Shown here: piece after piece, positions 25,853-35,617 of the stretch
Position numbering within the stretch: position 1 is the first letter of the stretch
How the letters are laid out: every line of letters begins with the position of its first letter
Source: an uncultured Lachnospiraceae bacterium
Lineage (GTDB): Bacteria > Bacillota > Clostridia > Lachnospirales > Lachnospiraceae
NCBI GenBank assembly: GCA_949948715.1
Contig: CATLGW010000022.1
Location: forward strand, 1-40,575
Direction: 5' to 3'
DNA: 40,575 nucleotides
The notes under the pieces: generated by a model
What the model was told of the DNA's origin: nothing
What the model saw: only the letters and a program-made list of their open reading frames with translations
Databases searched by the model: none
Position numbers and translations under genes: made by a program

Positions 25853-26746
25853 TCACAACTTCTCGCTGAAAATGTTCTTATAACCCTCCCCGTAAATCTC
25901 CGTGGCCCCGGTAACTATGAGAAAGGCCTGGGGATCCTCCTGCCTGACGATCTCCTCCGCCTTGGGCGAAAGCCTTTTGTGCAGCACGCACAGGATCACC
26001 CGCTTTTTCCTGCCGCTGTAGGCTCCCTCCCCCGAAATAAAGGTCACTCCGATATCCAGCTCCTCCAAAAGCCTCTCCGCGATCCGCTCCCCCCTGTCGC
26101 TGATGACATAAAAAAGCTTCGCCCCGTCCCGGCCGTAGAGTACAATATCCAGCAAAAAGGAGGTGGAAAACACCACAAGCCCCGCATAGAGCGCCCGGTC
26201 CACATCCCGAAACACCAGGACGGACAGACCGACCACCGCCGCGTCCAGAAGCAGAAAAAGGAAACCGGTCTTTAAATGAGGAAATTTCAGCCGCAAAAGC
26301 TTGATAATGATGTCCATTCCCCCGGTGGTGCCGCCGGCCTTAAAGGTCCACCCCAGGGCCAGCGCGGCAAGCCCGCTGCCGGACAGCGCAGCCAGAAAGG
26401 GATCCTCGGTCACAGCCCCTCCGGCCAAGAGCAGATTGGTAAAAAAAGACATCATCACCGTGCTGTAGACGGTGGACAGTATAAAACGCAGACCGAACTT
26501 CCAGGCCCCCACCGCCAGGATAGGGATGTTTATCAAAAGAATCCAGGTGCCCGTGGGCAGTCCCGTCGTCCGGTTTAATAGGATGGAAATTCCGCTGACT
26601 CCCCCGGGCGCCAGGGAATTGGGATCCAGAAAAAGTGCGATAGCCGCCGCGTAGAGGAAAGCCGCCAGGGTGAACACCAGATAGCTTCTGATTATTTTCC
26701 CGCCACAGCCTTTCCTCTCCCTCTGAGGTTTTCCATTTTTGTTCAT
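25853..26746 (-). CDS. YitT-family membrane protein (DUF161 plus DUF2179)
   Basis: Integral membrane protein of about 297 residues. Six hydrophobic helices precede a soluble domain: SYLVFTLAAFLYAAAIALFL, WILLINIPILAVGAW, MMSFFTNLLLAGG and others, with the conserved loop LAPGGVSGISILL and FKAGGTTGGMDII. The C-terminal ~80 residues (RDGAKLFYVISDRGERIAERLL, VILCVLHKRLSPKAEEIV) form the ferredoxin-like DUF2179. The transport or sensing role of YitT proteins is not established. The ATG at 26746 has GGAG 6 bases upstream; an ATG four codons earlier (26758) and one at 26839 are in frame but poorly supported. Confidence 0.85.
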   Translation of the reverse strand: MNKNGKPQRERKGCGGKIIRSYLVFTLAAFLYAAAIALFLDPNSLAPGGVSGISILLNRTTGLPTGTWILLINIPILAVGAWKFGLRFILSTVYSTVMMSFFTNLLLAGGAVTEDPFLAALSGSGLAALALGWTFKAGGTTGGMDIIIKLLRLKFPHLKTGFLFLLLDAAVVGLSVLVFRDVDRALYAGLVVFSTSFLLDIVLYGRDGAKLFYVISDRGERIAERLLEELDIGVTFISGEGAYSGRKKRVILCVLHKRLSPKAEEIVRQEDPQAFLIVTGATEIYGEGYKNIFSEKL

Positions 26747-26758
26747 GGACTTCTCCAT

Positions 26759-27037
26759 ATTGCCGTCCCGCCTTTTAAAAGCACACACATTTCTTTTCAG
26801 TCTGCTGACGCAGAATACACACGTCAAATTTGCAAACATATCATCTTATTTCATCTGACATACAGTTTTCCCCATAAAACACAGTCTATACTTCCTCTTA
26901 TTCTCGCTCGTTCAGGGATACGGCAGCCCTATCGCTTCCGCAGCCTGTCAGAAAAAGCATCGTTCCATCTCTTTTCACGGAATCCTCCAAACAAGACACT
27001 ATCATATTTCCGTCCCTCCGGGTTACATTTTGCCCAC
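26759..27037 (-). other. gene-poor region upstream of the YitT-family gene
   Basis: About 280 bases with no recognised gene. On the minus strand a 35-codon reading frame (27005 to 26898) begins with ATG nine bases after GGAGG. Its product, starting MIVSCLEDSVKRDGTMLFL, resembles nothing known to me. The string GGGACGGNAATATG recurs at its start and at the YitT-family alternative start. No confident promoter was found. Confidence 0.25.
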
Positions 27038-27091
27038 AAAAAACGGAACTGCCCCGAAACGATTCATCCAAGATACGTTCAGGCAATTCCG
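27038..27091 (-). terminator. terminator of the smc-ftsY-threonine ammonia-lyase transcript
   Basis: CGGAATTGCC and GGCAGTTCCG pair over 10 bases, including one G-U, around a 28-base loop (27044-27053 with 27082-27091), followed on the minus strand by six Ts (27038-27043). It lies 37 bases after the receiver remnant. Confidence 0.75.
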
Positions 27092-27127
27092 CTGTGATTC
27101 AGGCGCAGGAACCGTCATTTTACAATT

Positions 27128-27418
27128 CTAAGGCACTGCACGAATTCCTACTCTTCCGTTTTGTTTAAAAGCATTGATATATACTTGCGGTATCCGTCGG
27201 AAAGCTTTTCCATGTCGCTGCTTTTTCCAGAAATCCAAATCGAGAAAAATCAAATACCGCGAAGGATTCTTTTTGACAAAGGATATGATCTCGTTACTGT
27301 CTAAGGCCAGACCGACTACCTTCACGTCCCATTTCCGGGACGCGGTCAATTCGTCGATTTTTTCCGCCCCCAGCCGCAAAATAAAGGGGGCGTCGTCGCA
27401 CAATATTAGTTTCAACAT
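27128..27418 (-). pseudogene. frameshifted, truncated AgrA/LytR-type receiver remnant
   Basis: The N-terminal part (MLKLILCDDAPFILRLGAEK through RYLIFLDLDF, about 63 residues) is a receiver domain with the acidic pair CDD and the phospho-acceptor strand FLDLD, as in AgrA-type regulators. After LDLDF the frame runs into WKKQRHGKAF and ends at 27128 without receiver features. Shifting frame by one base near 27228-27231 gives LDLDFGKSSDMEKL..., matching the expected FGK and ending at a TAG at 27148-27150. A single-base insertion is therefore likely. Even when corrected, the second half of the receiver and the LytTR DNA-binding domain are absent. It lies just downstream of threonine ammonia-lyase and before the shared terminator. 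No kinase or peptide gene accompanies it. Confidence 0.65.
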
Positions 27419-27462
27419 ACCATACATATCCCCCGAAAGCGTGGCTGTCTGGTCCGCCGTCT

Positions 27463-28686
27463 CTAAATGTTGGTCCGCACCAGCTTAGGCTTGTAGCCTT
27501 CCTTTTCCAGGGCGGCAATAATCTTTCCCTTATGCTCCGTGCCGAAGGCCTCCAGGGTGATACGAAGCTCCACCGCCGCATTTCTGTTGATGGAGACAAA
27601 CTGATTGTGCTCCAGCTTGATCACATTTCCGCTCACCTGTGCAATAACCGAGGCCACTCTGCTTAACTCCCCCGGCTTGTCGGGAAGCAGCACGGAGACG
27701 GTGAAAATCCGGTCTCTTAAAATCAGGCCCTGCTGCACCACCGAGGACATGGTGATCATATCCATATTTCCCCCGCTTAAGACGCACACCACCTTCTTGT
27801 CCCGCACCTTCAGGTTCTTCAACGCCGCCACCGTAAGCAGGCCGGAATTCTCCACCACCATCTTGTGATTTTCCACCATGTCCAAAAACGCCACCACCAG
27901 ATCCTGGTCGTCCACCGTGACAATGTCGTCCAGATTCTTCTGCAGATAGGGGAACAGAAGGCGGCCGGGTGTCTTCACGGCGGTGCCGTCCGCTATGGTG
28001 TTCACGCTGGGGAGAGTGGTCACCTCCCCTTTTTCCAGAGACGCCTGCATACAATTAGCCCCCGCGGGCTCCACGCCGATCACCTTAATCTTGGGATTTA
28101 AAAGCTTCGCCAGAGTGGAGATTCCCGTGGCAAGTCCTCCTCCCCCGATGGGAACCAGTATGTAGTCCACCAAAGGCAGCTCCTTCACGATCTCCATGGC
28201 GATGGTTCCCTGGCCGGTGGCCACCGTCAGATCGTCAAAGGGATGGATAAAGGTGTAACCGAACTCCTGTGCCAGCTCATAGGCTCTGGCGCAGGATTCA
28301 TCATACACATCCCCGTAAAGCACCACCTCCGCGCCGTAATTCTTGGTGCGGTTCACCTTGATCAGAGGCGTCACCGTGGGCATCACTATGGTGGCCTTGG
28401 AACCGTAGCATTTTGCGGCATATGCCACCCCCTGGGCATGATTGCCCGCGGACGCGGTGATCAAGCCCCTGGCCCGCTCCTCCTCGGACAGGGTACTGAT
28501 CTTATAGTAGGCCCCCCGCAGCTTATAGGCTCCCGTAAACTGCATATTCTCCGGCTTCAAATAAACCCTGCATCCCGTCCGCTCGCTGAAATAATCGCTG
28601 TACACCAGCTTGGTCTCCAGCGTGACGCGCTTCACCGCCTCGCTGGCCTCCTCAAATTTCTTAAGCGTCAACATTTCCTCTGCCAT
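27463..28686 (-). CDS. threonine ammonia-lyase with C-terminal ACT domain
   Basis: A PLP enzyme that converts threonine to 2-oxobutanoate and ammonia, feeding isoleucine synthesis or threonine catabolism. The PLP lysine is Lys55 in FTGAYKLRGA. SAGNHAQGVA, PIGGGGLATGIS and VLSGGNMDM are the other cofactor contacts. The C-terminal ~80 residues (FTVSVLLPDKPGELSRVASV and VELRITLEAFG) form an ACT-like regulatory domain. The architecture fits the IlvA/TdcB-like catabolic type with a single ACT; which one cannot be fixed. The ATG at 28686 has AGGAGG 6 bases upstream and starts 1 base after the ftsY stop, so it rides on the smc-ftsY transcript. 407 residues. Confidence 0.94.
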   Translation of the reverse strand: MAEEMLTLKKFEEASEAVKRVTLETKLVYSDYFSERTGCRVYLKPENMQFTGAYKLRGAYYKISTLSEEERARGLITASAGNHAQGVAYAAKCYGSKATIVMPTVTPLIKVNRTKNYGAEVVLYGDVYDESCARAYELAQEFGYTFIHPFDDLTVATGQGTIAMEIVKELPLVDYILVPIGGGGLATGISTLAKLLNPKIKVIGVEPAGANCMQASLEKGEVTTLPSVNTIADGTAVKTPGRLLFPYLQKNLDDIVTVDDQDLVVAFLDMVENHKMVVENSGLLTVAALKNLKVRDKKVVCVLSGGNMDMITMSSVVQQGLILRDRIFTVSVLLPDKPGELSRVASVIAQVSGNVIKLEHNQFVSINRNAAVELRITLEAFGTEHKGKIIAALEKEGYKPKLVRTNI

Positions 28687-28687
28687 A

Positions 28688-29632
28688 TCAATCCTCCTCT
28701 TCTTCCTTCCGTATGTCAAACAGCGCGCTCACAAACTCGTCCGAATCAAATTTCTGCAGATCGTCTATGCTCTCGCCCACACCGATATATTTCACAGGCA
28801 CATTCAGCTCCGACTGTATGGCCACCGCGATGCCGCCCTTGGCGGTGCCGTCCATCTTGGTCAGCACAATACCCGTGAGCTGCGCCACGCTTCCAAACTC
28901 TCTGGCCTGCACCATGGCGTTCTGCCCTGTGGTGCCGTCCAGCACAATGAGATTTTCCCGGTGCGCATTGGGAAATTCCCTGTCCACGATGCGGTTGATC
29001 TTCTTTAATTCCTCCATCAGATTTTTCTTGTTGTGAAGTCTTCCCGCCGTGTCGATCAAAAGCACGTCCACCCCTCTGGCCCTGGCAGCGTTCACCGCGT
29101 CAAACACCACGCTGGCGGGATCCGCTCCCTCGTTTCCGCCTATCATGGGTACGTCGGCCCGTCTGGCCCACTCCGCAAGCTGATCTCCCGCCGCCGCGCG
29201 GAAGGTGTCCGCCGCCGCAATCAGTACCCTTCGTCCCTGGCTTTTAAGCTTTCCGGCCAGCTTTCCCACGGTGGTAGTCTTGCCCACGCCGTTTACGCCA
29301 ATGACCATAATGACGGATTGCTCTCTCTCAAAATCGTAGGCCGCCTCGCTGACGCTCATCTGCTCCTTGATGCTGTCGATCAAAAGCTGCTTGCACTCCC
29401 CGGGCTCCTTGATGCGCTTCTCTTTCACCTGCCTGCGCAGACGCTCCACTATCTCCGCGGTAGCGTTCACGCCGATATCCCCCATGATCAGGATTTCCTC
29501 CAGCTCCTCATAAAAATCATCGTCGATGGACGAAAACCCGCTGAAAAGAGTGTCAATCCCACGCACGATATTCTCTCTTGTCTTGGTAAGTCCCTCCTTC
29601 AGCCTGGCAAAAAAACCCTTCTTCTCTCCCAT
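28688..29632 (-). CDS. ftsY: signal recognition particle receptor FtsY
   Basis: SRP receptor GTPase that pairs with Ffh at the membrane. The short N-terminal acidic/helical segment (MGEKKGFFARLKEGLTKTR) replaces the long A domain of Gram-negative FtsY. The N domain and G domain follow: GVNGVGKTTTVGKLA, AADTFRAAAGDQL, DTAGRLHNKKNLM, TKMDGTAKGG, and GVGESIDDLQKF near the end. The ATG at 29632 was chosen; a GTG two codons upstream is equally near GGGG. It follows smc by 24 bases in the usual rnc-smc-ftsY order. Confidence 0.97.
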   Translation of the reverse strand: MGEKKGFFARLKEGLTKTRENIVRGIDTLFSGFSSIDDDFYEELEEILIMGDIGVNATAEIVERLRRQVKEKRIKEPGECKQLLIDSIKEQMSVSEAAYDFEREQSVIMVIGVNGVGKTTTVGKLAGKLKSQGRRVLIAAADTFRAAAGDQLAEWARRADVPMIGGNEGADPASVVFDAVNAARARGVDVLLIDTAGRLHNKKNLMEELKKINRIVDREFPNAHRENLIVLDGTTGQNAMVQAREFGSVAQLTGIVLTKMDGTAKGGIAVAIQSELNVPVKYIGVGESIDDLQKFDSDEFVSALFDIRKEEEED

Positions 29633-29656
29633 GGTCACCCCGCCTTTCCCGTCATA

Positions 29657-32600
29657 CTAATCATCCAGCTCCTTGTCGATCAAATTCACGCTCACCAGAG
29701 TGGATACTCCCTTTTCCTGCATGGTGATTCCGTAAAGCCTGTCCACCTGCTCCATAGTTCCCCTTCTATGAGTTATCACAATAAACTGTGTATTCCTTGT
29801 CAGCTTATGTAAATACTTTGCAAAGCGTCCCACATTGGAATCGTCCAGGGCCGCTTCGATCTCATCCAGCAGACAAAAAGGCGAGGGCTTCAGATTCTGG
29901 ATGGCAAACAAAAGCGCAATGGCTGAAAGCGCCTTCTCTCCTCCGGAGAGCTGCATCATATTCTGCAGCTTCTTCCCCGGGGGCTGGGCGATGATACGGA
30001 TTCCCGCCTCCAGGATATCCTCGTCCTCCATCAGCTCCAGCGTGCCCTTGCCTCCGCCAAACAGCTCCTTGAACACCTTGTCAAACTCCCGGTTGATCTC
30101 GGCGAATTTCTCCATAAACTGCCTGCGCATGGCAATGTCCAGCTCCTCGATGATGTTCTCCAGGGTCTTCTCGGCTTCCACCAGGTCGTCCCTCTGGGTG
30201 CTCATGAAGTTGAATCTCTCCATCAGATTCTTATAGTCCTCAATAGCGTTCACATTCACGTCTCCCAGCTTTCTGATTTGATCCTTCAGAGAGCTGATGT
30301 CCTTCTTCATGGCGGACAAATCTGTCATCTCCTCATTTCGGACAGCCGCCGCGTCGCTCAGAGTGATCTCGTATTCATCCCACATATAGTTAATCTGGCT
30401 TTCGATGTTATCCTCCAGCTTCTCCCTCTGGGCGTTCAGACGGTAGACCTCCTTGTCCAGGGAAGATATCTGTTCGGAGAGCTGCTCCCTGGTCTGGAAA
30501 AAGCCCTTCTGTCTGGCGGATATTTCCTCCTTCCGAGCCACATTTTCCTTCAGCCTCTGCTCCGATTCGCTCTGGGCCTCAAAGGAAGCCTCTATGGTCT
30601 TCTGAAGCTCCTCGATGCTCTGTCTCTTGCGCTCCGCCTCCCCGGCGTTCTCCTCGAGAGCCGTGAGAATCTCCCCAAGCTCCGACCTGCTTCTCTCAAT
30701 CTCGCCGTCGATACGGTCCACATTGGCCTGCTTGAAGGTCTGGGTCTGAAGCATCTTCTCCACCTTCAAATCCCACTCGGATACCTGGGCCGCCGCCTCG
30801 GTCTCCCTGTCGCGCTTTTCCTCCAGCTCCCGCTGAAGCTTAAGGATCTGCTCCTGGGTGTCCCGCTCCAGGGCCTCGCTGTCCGCCAACTCCTGCTGTA
30901 TGGACTCCTTGCCGCTTTGAACCTCCAGAATCTTCCCCTCGATCTCCTGCTGCTCGCTCTTTAGGGACTGGGCGCTCTCAATCTCCTCCTTCATGCGCTC
31001 TCTCTCCTGGTCGATATTCAAGCGGGCCGTGTTCTGCTCGATGGTTTTTCTCTGAATATCCGCCTTCAGGGCCTCCACATCCATGCGGAGCCTGTTTCTC
31101 CTGCTCTTGATATTGTCGATCTCCTGATTCCCGGCATCTATGGCTTCCTTCAGAGCCTTCACGCGCTTCTCCAGCTCCTCGATCTCACGCCTGCGGCCCA
31201 GGAGATTGCTGTTATTCTTAAATGCGCCGCCGCTGATGGCTCCTCCCGGCACCAGCAGCTCTCCCTCCAGCGTAACCATCCGGATGCTGTAGCCGTATTT
31301 TTTGGCGATCTTTACCGCATTGTCCACATGGTCCACCACCACAATGCGTCCCAACATGGATTTTGCCACATTTTCATATTTCTGTGCAATATGCGCCAGC
31401 TCGTGGGCCATCCCTATAACGCCCTTTTCCTGCAAAACCTCTTTGTTTTTGAACTCCTGGGGATTGGTGATGCTGGTCAGCGGCAGGAAGGTAGCTCTCC
31501 CAAGCCTGTTGGTCTTCAGGTAACGGATCATTTTCTTTGCGGTGTCCTCGTCCTCTGTGACAATATTCTGGATATTGCCTCCCAGGGCGGTCTCGATGGC
31601 AACCTCGTATTTTTTGTCCACCTTTATGATATCCGCGACCACGCCCACAATGCCGGACTCCCTGTCCTTTTGCTCCATGACCCTCTTGACGCTGCCGCCG
31701 TAGCCCTCATAGCGCTCCGTGAGATTGGTCAGAGCCTCCAGCTTGGAACTCTCCTGATGGTAAGATGCCTGATTCTCCCTGAGCCTGGCATCCTCTGCGG
31801 CAAGCAGCCCTCTGCAGCCGCCCAGCTCCTGTTCACAGGCCGCCTGTCGGGCAGTAAGCTCCTTCAGTTCTTCGCCGACCCTTTGAAAAACCTCCTGCAG
31901 CTTCTCGATGGCCTCCTCTCTGGCTGCCTCGTCGGACCTGACCCGAAGCAGACGGGAATTTAACTCCGCCCTGCGGATATTGATCTGCTCCATCATGGTG
32001 TCGAAACGCCCCAGCTTGGACTTGGTGGTGGCGCGCCGGTTCAGCTCTCCTATAATGACATTCTTGCCGTTCTCGATACTTTGATTCAAATCCGCGATCT
32101 TAGTCTGAATGGTCTCAAGCTGCGCCCGCACCTGCGCCGCAGTGGCCGTCAGCTCCCGCACCTGTCCGTCCACCTCGCTCTTCTGTGCAAGGATTCCCTC
32201 TCTCTCCCCGCTCTTTTGGGCAATTTCCTCCTCCAGCACGCATTTCCGGCCCGTCAGATGATTTTCACTGCCCCTGGCGGAGTTAATCTGCTCCTTTAAG
32301 ACATTGATCTGTCCCTCCAGTCTGCCCCGCATAAGGCCGGTGTCATTTAAAGAGCTGCGGGCCTGATCGATGGCCCCATCCAATTGCTCTATCTCCTCCT
32401 GGATACGCTCATACTCCTCCTTGATGCCCTCGTACTTCCGGGTGGCGTCCTTCAGGTCGGAGCCGGCCAGCCGGTGCTTCTCCTCCACCCCCGCAAGCTG
32501 TTCTCTCAGCCGACGGTTTTCCAACAGAAACACATTCACATCCAGATTCTTTAATTCTTCCTTCTTCCGCAGATACACTCTGGCCGTCTCGGACTGACGC

Positions 32601-33217
32601 TCCAGGGGCGCCACCTGCTTCTCCAACTCGGACAAAATATCGTTGACTCTTACCAGATTCTGCTTCTCGTTCTCAAGCTTACTCTGAGCCGCCGCCTTGC
32701 GCCTTTTGAACTTCACGATTCCGGCGGCCTCGTCAAAAAGCTCCCTGCGCTCCTCCGGCTTTCCGCTCAAAATCCTGTCGATCTGGCCCTGGCCGATGAT
32801 GGAATAGCCCTCCTTGCCGATGCCCGTGTCGTAAAAAAGCTCATTTACGTCCCGCAGTCTGCAGAGCGTGCCGTTGATCAGATATTCACTTTCTCCGGAA
32901 CGGTAGATTCTCCTGGCCACCGTGACCTCCTCAAAGTCGATGGAGAGCTGATGATCCGAGTTGTCCAGGGTGATTGCCACATAGGCATAGCTAAGGGGCT
33001 TCCTGGTCTCTGTTCCCGAGAAAATGACATCCTGCATACTGGCCCCGCGGAGCTGTTTGATGCGCTGTTCCCCCAGCACCCAACGGACCGCGTCCGCCAC
33101 ATTGCTTTTTCCGCTTCCGTTTGGCCCCACAATGCCTGTAATGCCGTTGTGAAACTGGAACACAATTTTGTTTGCAAAGGATTTAAATCCTTGGACCTCA
33201 ATGCTTTTTAAATACAT
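29657..33217 (-). CDS. smc: chromosome segregation ATPase SMC
   Basis: Full-length 1186-residue condensin subunit. Walker [17 protein letters not shown] lies near residue 32. Two long coiled-coil arms (about 170-500 and 670-1010) flank the hinge, around residues 510-660 ([20 protein letters not shown] and [19 protein letters not shown]). The C-terminal head has the signature [14 protein letters not shown] from residue 1090 and Walker [13 protein letters not shown] at about 1115-1126. It organises and segregates the chromosome with ScpA/ScpB, which are not in the window. Its ATG lies inside the end of rnc (20-base overlap), implying coupling. Confidence 0.98.
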   Translation of the reverse strand: MYLKSIEVQGFKSFANKIVFQFHNGITGIVGPNGSGKSNVADAVRWVLGEQRIKQLRGASMQDVIFSGTETRKPLSYAYVAITLDNSDHQLSIDFEEVTVARRIYRSGESEYLINGTLCRLRDVNELFYDTGIGKEGYSIIGQGQIDRILSGKPEERRELFDEAAGIVKFKRRKAAAQSKLENEKQNLVRVNDILSELEKQVAPLERQSETARVYLRKKEELKNLDVNVFLLENRRLREQLAGVEEKHRLAGSDLKDATRKYEGIKEEYERIQEEIEQLDGAIDQARSSLNDTGLMRGRLEGQINVLKEQINSARGSENHLTGRKCVLEEEIAQKSGEREGILAQKSEVDGQVRELTATAAQVRAQLETIQTKIADLNQSIENGKNVIIGELNRRATTKSKLGRFDTMMEQINIRRAELNSRLLRVRSDEAAREEAIEKLQEVFQRVGEELKELTARQAACEQELGGCRGLLAAEDARLRENQASYHQESSKLEALTNLTERYEGYGGSVKRVMEQKDRESGIVGVVADIIKVDKKYEVAIETALGGNIQNIVTEDEDTAKKMIRYLKTNRLGRATFLPLTSITNPQEFKNKEVLQEKGVIGMAHELAHIAQKYENVAKSMLGRIVVVDHVDNAVKIAKKYGYSIRMVTLEGELLVPGGAISGGAFKNNSNLLGRRREIEELEKRVKALKEAIDAGNQEIDNIKSRRNRLRMDVEALKADIQRKTIEQNTARLNIDQERERMKEEIESAQSLKSEQQEIEGKILEVQSGKESIQQELADSEALERDTQEQILKLQRELEEKRDRETEAAAQVSEWDLKVEKMLQTQTFKQANVDRIDGEIERSRSELGEILTALEENAGEAERKRQSIEELQKTIEASFEAQSESEQRLKENVARKEEISARQKGFFQTREQLSEQISSLDKEVYRLNAQREKLEDNIESQINYMWDEYEITLSDAAAVRNEEMTDLSAMKKDISSLKDQIRKLGDVNVNAIEDYKNLMERFNFMSTQRDDLVEAEKTLENIIEELDIAMRRQFMEKFAEINREFDKVFKELFGGGKGTLELMEDEDILEAGIRIIAQPPGKKLQNMMQLSGGEKALSAIALLFAIQNLKPSPFCLLDEIEAALDDSNVGRFAKYLHKLTRNTQFIVITHRRGTMEQVDRLYGITMQEKGVSTLVSVNLIDKELDD

Positions 33218-33911
33218 ATCCTCTATCCCTCAGAAGCAATAACGCCTCGTAAGCCGCCTTCTGCTCCGCCGCTTTTTTTGTCCTGCCCTCGCCCTTTCCG
33301 AGCTCCTCCGTCTCCATCACCACCTCCACCACGAAGGTTTTGTCATGCTCGGGCCCGTACTCATCCAAAAGCTCATAGTGAAATTCCTTCTTGAGCTTCC
33401 CCTGGATGAGCTCCTGGAGATTGCTCTTGCTGTCGTAAAACAGGCTCTTGTCCTCCAGATCGGACAGGACAAACCTGTCGATAAACGCCCTGGCGAAAGA
33501 CATACCCCCGTCCAGGTAGATGGCTCCGATCACCGCTTCCATCACATCCGAGGTAATGCTCTCCCTGGCCCGGCCCCCTGTGCTCTCCTCGCCCCGGCCC
33601 AGACGGATAAACTGCCCCAGCTCCAAATCCCGGGCGCAGAACGCCAGGGAGGGCTCGCACACCATGGCTGCTCTCAGCTTGGTCAGCTCCCCCTCCGGCA
33701 TATGAGGATACTCCTTATAGAGAAATTCGCTGACCGACACCTCCAGCACGGCATCCCCCAAAAACTCCAGCCGCTCATAATGCTTGGCCCTGTTGATCTT
33801 CTGCTCGTTGGAGAAGGAGCTATGGGTCAGCGCCTGCTGCAGCAGCCCGCGATTTTTAAATTTGTACCCAATTCGCTCCTCCAACACCTGCAGTGTATAC
33901 CCTTTTATCAT
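33198..33911 (-). CDS. rnc: ribonuclease III
   Basis: Double-strand-specific RNase for rRNA and mRNA processing. The catalytic signature ERLEFLGDAVLEV lies at residues 46-58. Further acidic residues are in ITSDVMEAVIGAIYLDGG. A double-stranded-RNA-binding domain fills the last ~75 residues (NLQELIQGKLKKEFHYELL, then GRTKKAAEQKAAYEALLLL). The ATG at 33911 has GGAGG 4 bases upstream; 237 residues. It follows the acpP terminator without an obvious new promoter, so it may depend on read-through. Confidence 0.97.
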   Translation of the reverse strand: MIKGYTLQVLEERIGYKFKNRGLLQQALTHSSFSNEQKINRAKHYERLEFLGDAVLEVSVSEFLYKEYPHMPEGELTKLRAAMVCEPSLAFCARDLELGQFIRLGRGEESTGGRARESITSDVMEAVIGAIYLDGGMSFARAFIDRFVLSDLEDKSLFYDSKSNLQELIQGKLKKEFHYELLDEYGPEHDKTFVVEVVMETEELGKGEGRTKKAAEQKAAYEALLLLRDRGYVFKKH

Positions 33912-33954
33912 GGCTCCTCCCTCCCGCCGCACTCGGCTCTTTTTCTACAGAAAA

Positions 33955-33988
33955 GTTCCCGAATCGTGTGGAAAACCAATTCGGGAAC
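33955..33988 (-). terminator. strong terminator after acpP
   Basis: A perfect 10-base stem, GTTCCCGAAT with ATTCGGGAAC, around a 14-base loop, followed on the minus strand by TTTTCTG, 16 bases after the acpP stop. It should uncouple very abundant acpP mRNA from rnc-smc. Confidence 0.85.
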
Positions 33989-34003
33989 ATGGCAGATTCA
34001 AAT

Positions 34004-34234
34004 TCAGTTGGATGCGTTCTTAATCATTTCCACCGCCTGCTCCACCGTGGTGATCTTCTCCGCAACCTCCGCCGGCACCTCGATGTCAAACTCCTCCTCG
34101 ATTCCCATGATAATCTGGTAAATATCCAGGGAATCGGCTCCCAGATCATCCGTAAAGGTTGTGGACATGGTGATCTCATCCGGATCCACATTCAATACCT
34201 CAGCAATCACAGTCTGCAATTTTTCAAATTCCAT
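34004..34234 (-). CDS. acpP: acyl carrier protein
   Basis: A 76-residue acidic carrier for fatty acid synthesis. The phosphopantetheine attachment site is Ser35 in [12 protein letters not shown]. The four-helix pattern and length are standard. AAGGG precedes the ATG. It sits 31 bases after plsX; PlsX takes its acyl groups from acyl-ACP, so the pairing is functional. Confidence 0.98.
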   Translation of the reverse strand: MEFEKLQTVIAEVLNVDPDEITMSTTFTDDLGADSLDIYQIIMGIEEEFDIEVPAEVAEKITTVEQAVEMIKNASN

Positions 34235-34265
34235 CTTTAAGCCCTTCTTTCTTAATTATTTGATT

Positions 34266-35285
34266 TTATACTTCTTCCAGAATAATCTTTTCCCTGATCT
34301 TCTCGTTGATCCTTTGCTCCTTGAAAGCGATGCACTGCAAAATGGAGTTTTTGATCTCCACCGCCTTGCTGCTGCCATGGGTCTTTACCACCAGTCCCTT
34401 CAATCCCAGCAGCGGAGCTCCCCCGTACTGTTCCGTGTCAAAGGCCTTGAGCGTATTCTTCAGAGCCGGCTTCACCAGCAGGGCTCCGATCTTGCTGCGA
34501 AACGTGCTCATCATGCCGCCCTTGATCTTCTTGAGCATTACGCCGCCCACGCCCTCGTACATCTTCAGGATGACATTTCCCACAAAGGCCTCGCAAACCA
34601 CCACGTCCGCCGCCCCGCCCGGAATATCTCTGGCCTCCACACTGCCGATGAAATTGATGTCCGGACAGTTCTTAAGGAGCGGGAAGGTCTCCTTCACCAA
34701 AGCGTTGCCCTTCTCCTCCTCCGCCCCGATATTTACAATGCCTACTCTGGGGTTTTTCACCCCCATGACGTGCTCCATATAGACACTGCCCATCTTGGCG
34801 AACTGTACCAGATGGGAGGCCCTGGCATCCACATTGGCGCCGCAGTCGATCAGAAGACTTACTCCCTTGGGCGTATCGGTGGGAATCAGCGGGGCTAACG
34901 GCGGCCTTTCCACCCCCTTGATACGTCCCACGATAACCTGTCCGCCCACCAGCACCGCCCCGGTGCTGCCTGCGGACACAAAGGCATCGCAGCTTCCGTC
35001 CTTTACCAGGTACAAAGCCTTTACAATGGAGGAATCCTTCTTCTTTCGGATGGCCATGACAGGGGGCTCCGCCATCTCTATGACCTCCTCCGCGTGAACC
35101 ACCTCCACCTGTTCCGGATTATACTGATATTTCTTCAGTTCCTCCAGGACGGCGGTTTTGTGCCCCACCAGGAAAACCTTCACCCTGCCGTCCGCATTGA
35201 CGGCCTCCACAGCCCCCTTGACAGTCTCCGCGGGGGCATTGTCGCCGCCCATTGCGTCCACCGCCACATTAACCAGTTCGGCCAT
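34266..35285 (-). CDS. plsX: phosphate acyltransferase PlsX
   Basis: Peripheral membrane enzyme that converts acyl-ACP to acyl-phosphate, the donor for PlsY. VAVDAMGGDNAPAETVKGAV is the family's N-terminal signature, with later LLIDCGANVDARASHLVQFA and VKTHGSSKAVEIKNSI. Length 339 is normal. AAGGAAG lies 8 bases before the ATG. A dedicated promoter lies upstream, after the rpmF terminator. Confidence 0.97.
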   Translation of the reverse strand: MAELVNVAVDAMGGDNAPAETVKGAVEAVNADGRVKVFLVGHKTAVLEELKKYQYNPEQVEVVHAEEVIEMAEPPVMAIRKKKDSSIVKALYLVKDGSCDAFVSAGSTGAVLVGGQVIVGRIKGVERPPLAPLIPTDTPKGVSLLIDCGANVDARASHLVQFAKMGSVYMEHVMGVKNPRVGIVNIGAEEEKGNALVKETFPLLKNCPDINFIGSVEARDIPGGAADVVVCEAFVGNVILKMYEGVGGVMLKKIKGGMMSTFRSKIGALLVKPALKNTLKAFDTEQYGGAPLLGLKGLVVKTHGSSKAVEIKNSILQCIAFKEQRINEKIREKIILEEV

Positions 35286-35334
35286 TTTCTTATCTTCCTT
35301 CCGCTTATTTCTAAATATGTAAACATCTTATTCT

Positions 35335-35363
35335 AATATACTAGACCCATTTCTAAAAATCAA
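35335..35363 (-). promoter_or_regulatory. promoter of plsX-acpP
   Basis: Minus-strand TTGATT (35358-35363), 17-base spacer and TATATT (35335-35340), 50 bases upstream of plsX. This lets lipid genes be expressed apart from rpmF. No FapR-like operator was recognised. Confidence 0.75.
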
Positions 35364-35384
35364 GCAGAAAGTTCAGAGGACATT

Positions 35385-35420
35385 AAAAAGGCCTCTCTCA
35401 GTAACCGAGAAAAGCCCTTT
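35385..35420 (-). terminator. terminator after rpmF
   Basis: An AAAGG/CCTTT outer stem encloses a CTC/GAG inner pairing (35385-35420), followed on the minus strand by TTTTTAAT. It lies 12 bases after the rpmF stop and just before the plsX promoter. Confidence 0.7.
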
Positions 35421-35432
35421 CCTTACCTATGG

Positions 35433-35615
35433 TTAATCAACATTGATAACCTGCTTCTTGTTGTAAGAACCGCAATTCTTACATACCATGTGAGGCACGC
35501 ACAGCGCATTGCACTTGCTGCATCTCACCAGAGTGGGAGCGGTCATTTTCCAGTTCGCTCTCCTCTTATCCCTTCTACTCTTAGAAGATTTGTTTTTAGG
35601 ACAGATTGCACCCAT
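35433..35615 (-). CDS. rpmF: 50S ribosomal protein L32
   Basis: A 60-residue L32 protein. MGAICPKNKSSKSRRDKRRA and a zinc ribbon CSKCNALCVPHMVCKNCGSY with two CxxC pairs identify it as the zinc-binding form. The ATG at 35615 has AAGGAGG at good distance; the GTG two codons earlier lies too close to the ribosome site. It follows yceD by 2 bases, the usual pair. Confidence 0.97.
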   Translation of the reverse strand: MGAICPKNKSSKSRRDKRRANWKMTAPTLVRCSKCNALCVPHMVCKNCGSYNKKQVINVD

Positions 35616-35617
35616 CG

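Noticed and set aside
27044..27086. Upstream extension of the 62-codon minus-strand frame (27086 to 26898).
   Set aside because: Its first part runs through the terminator stem, so only the internal ATG at 27005 is worth keeping as a weak candidate.
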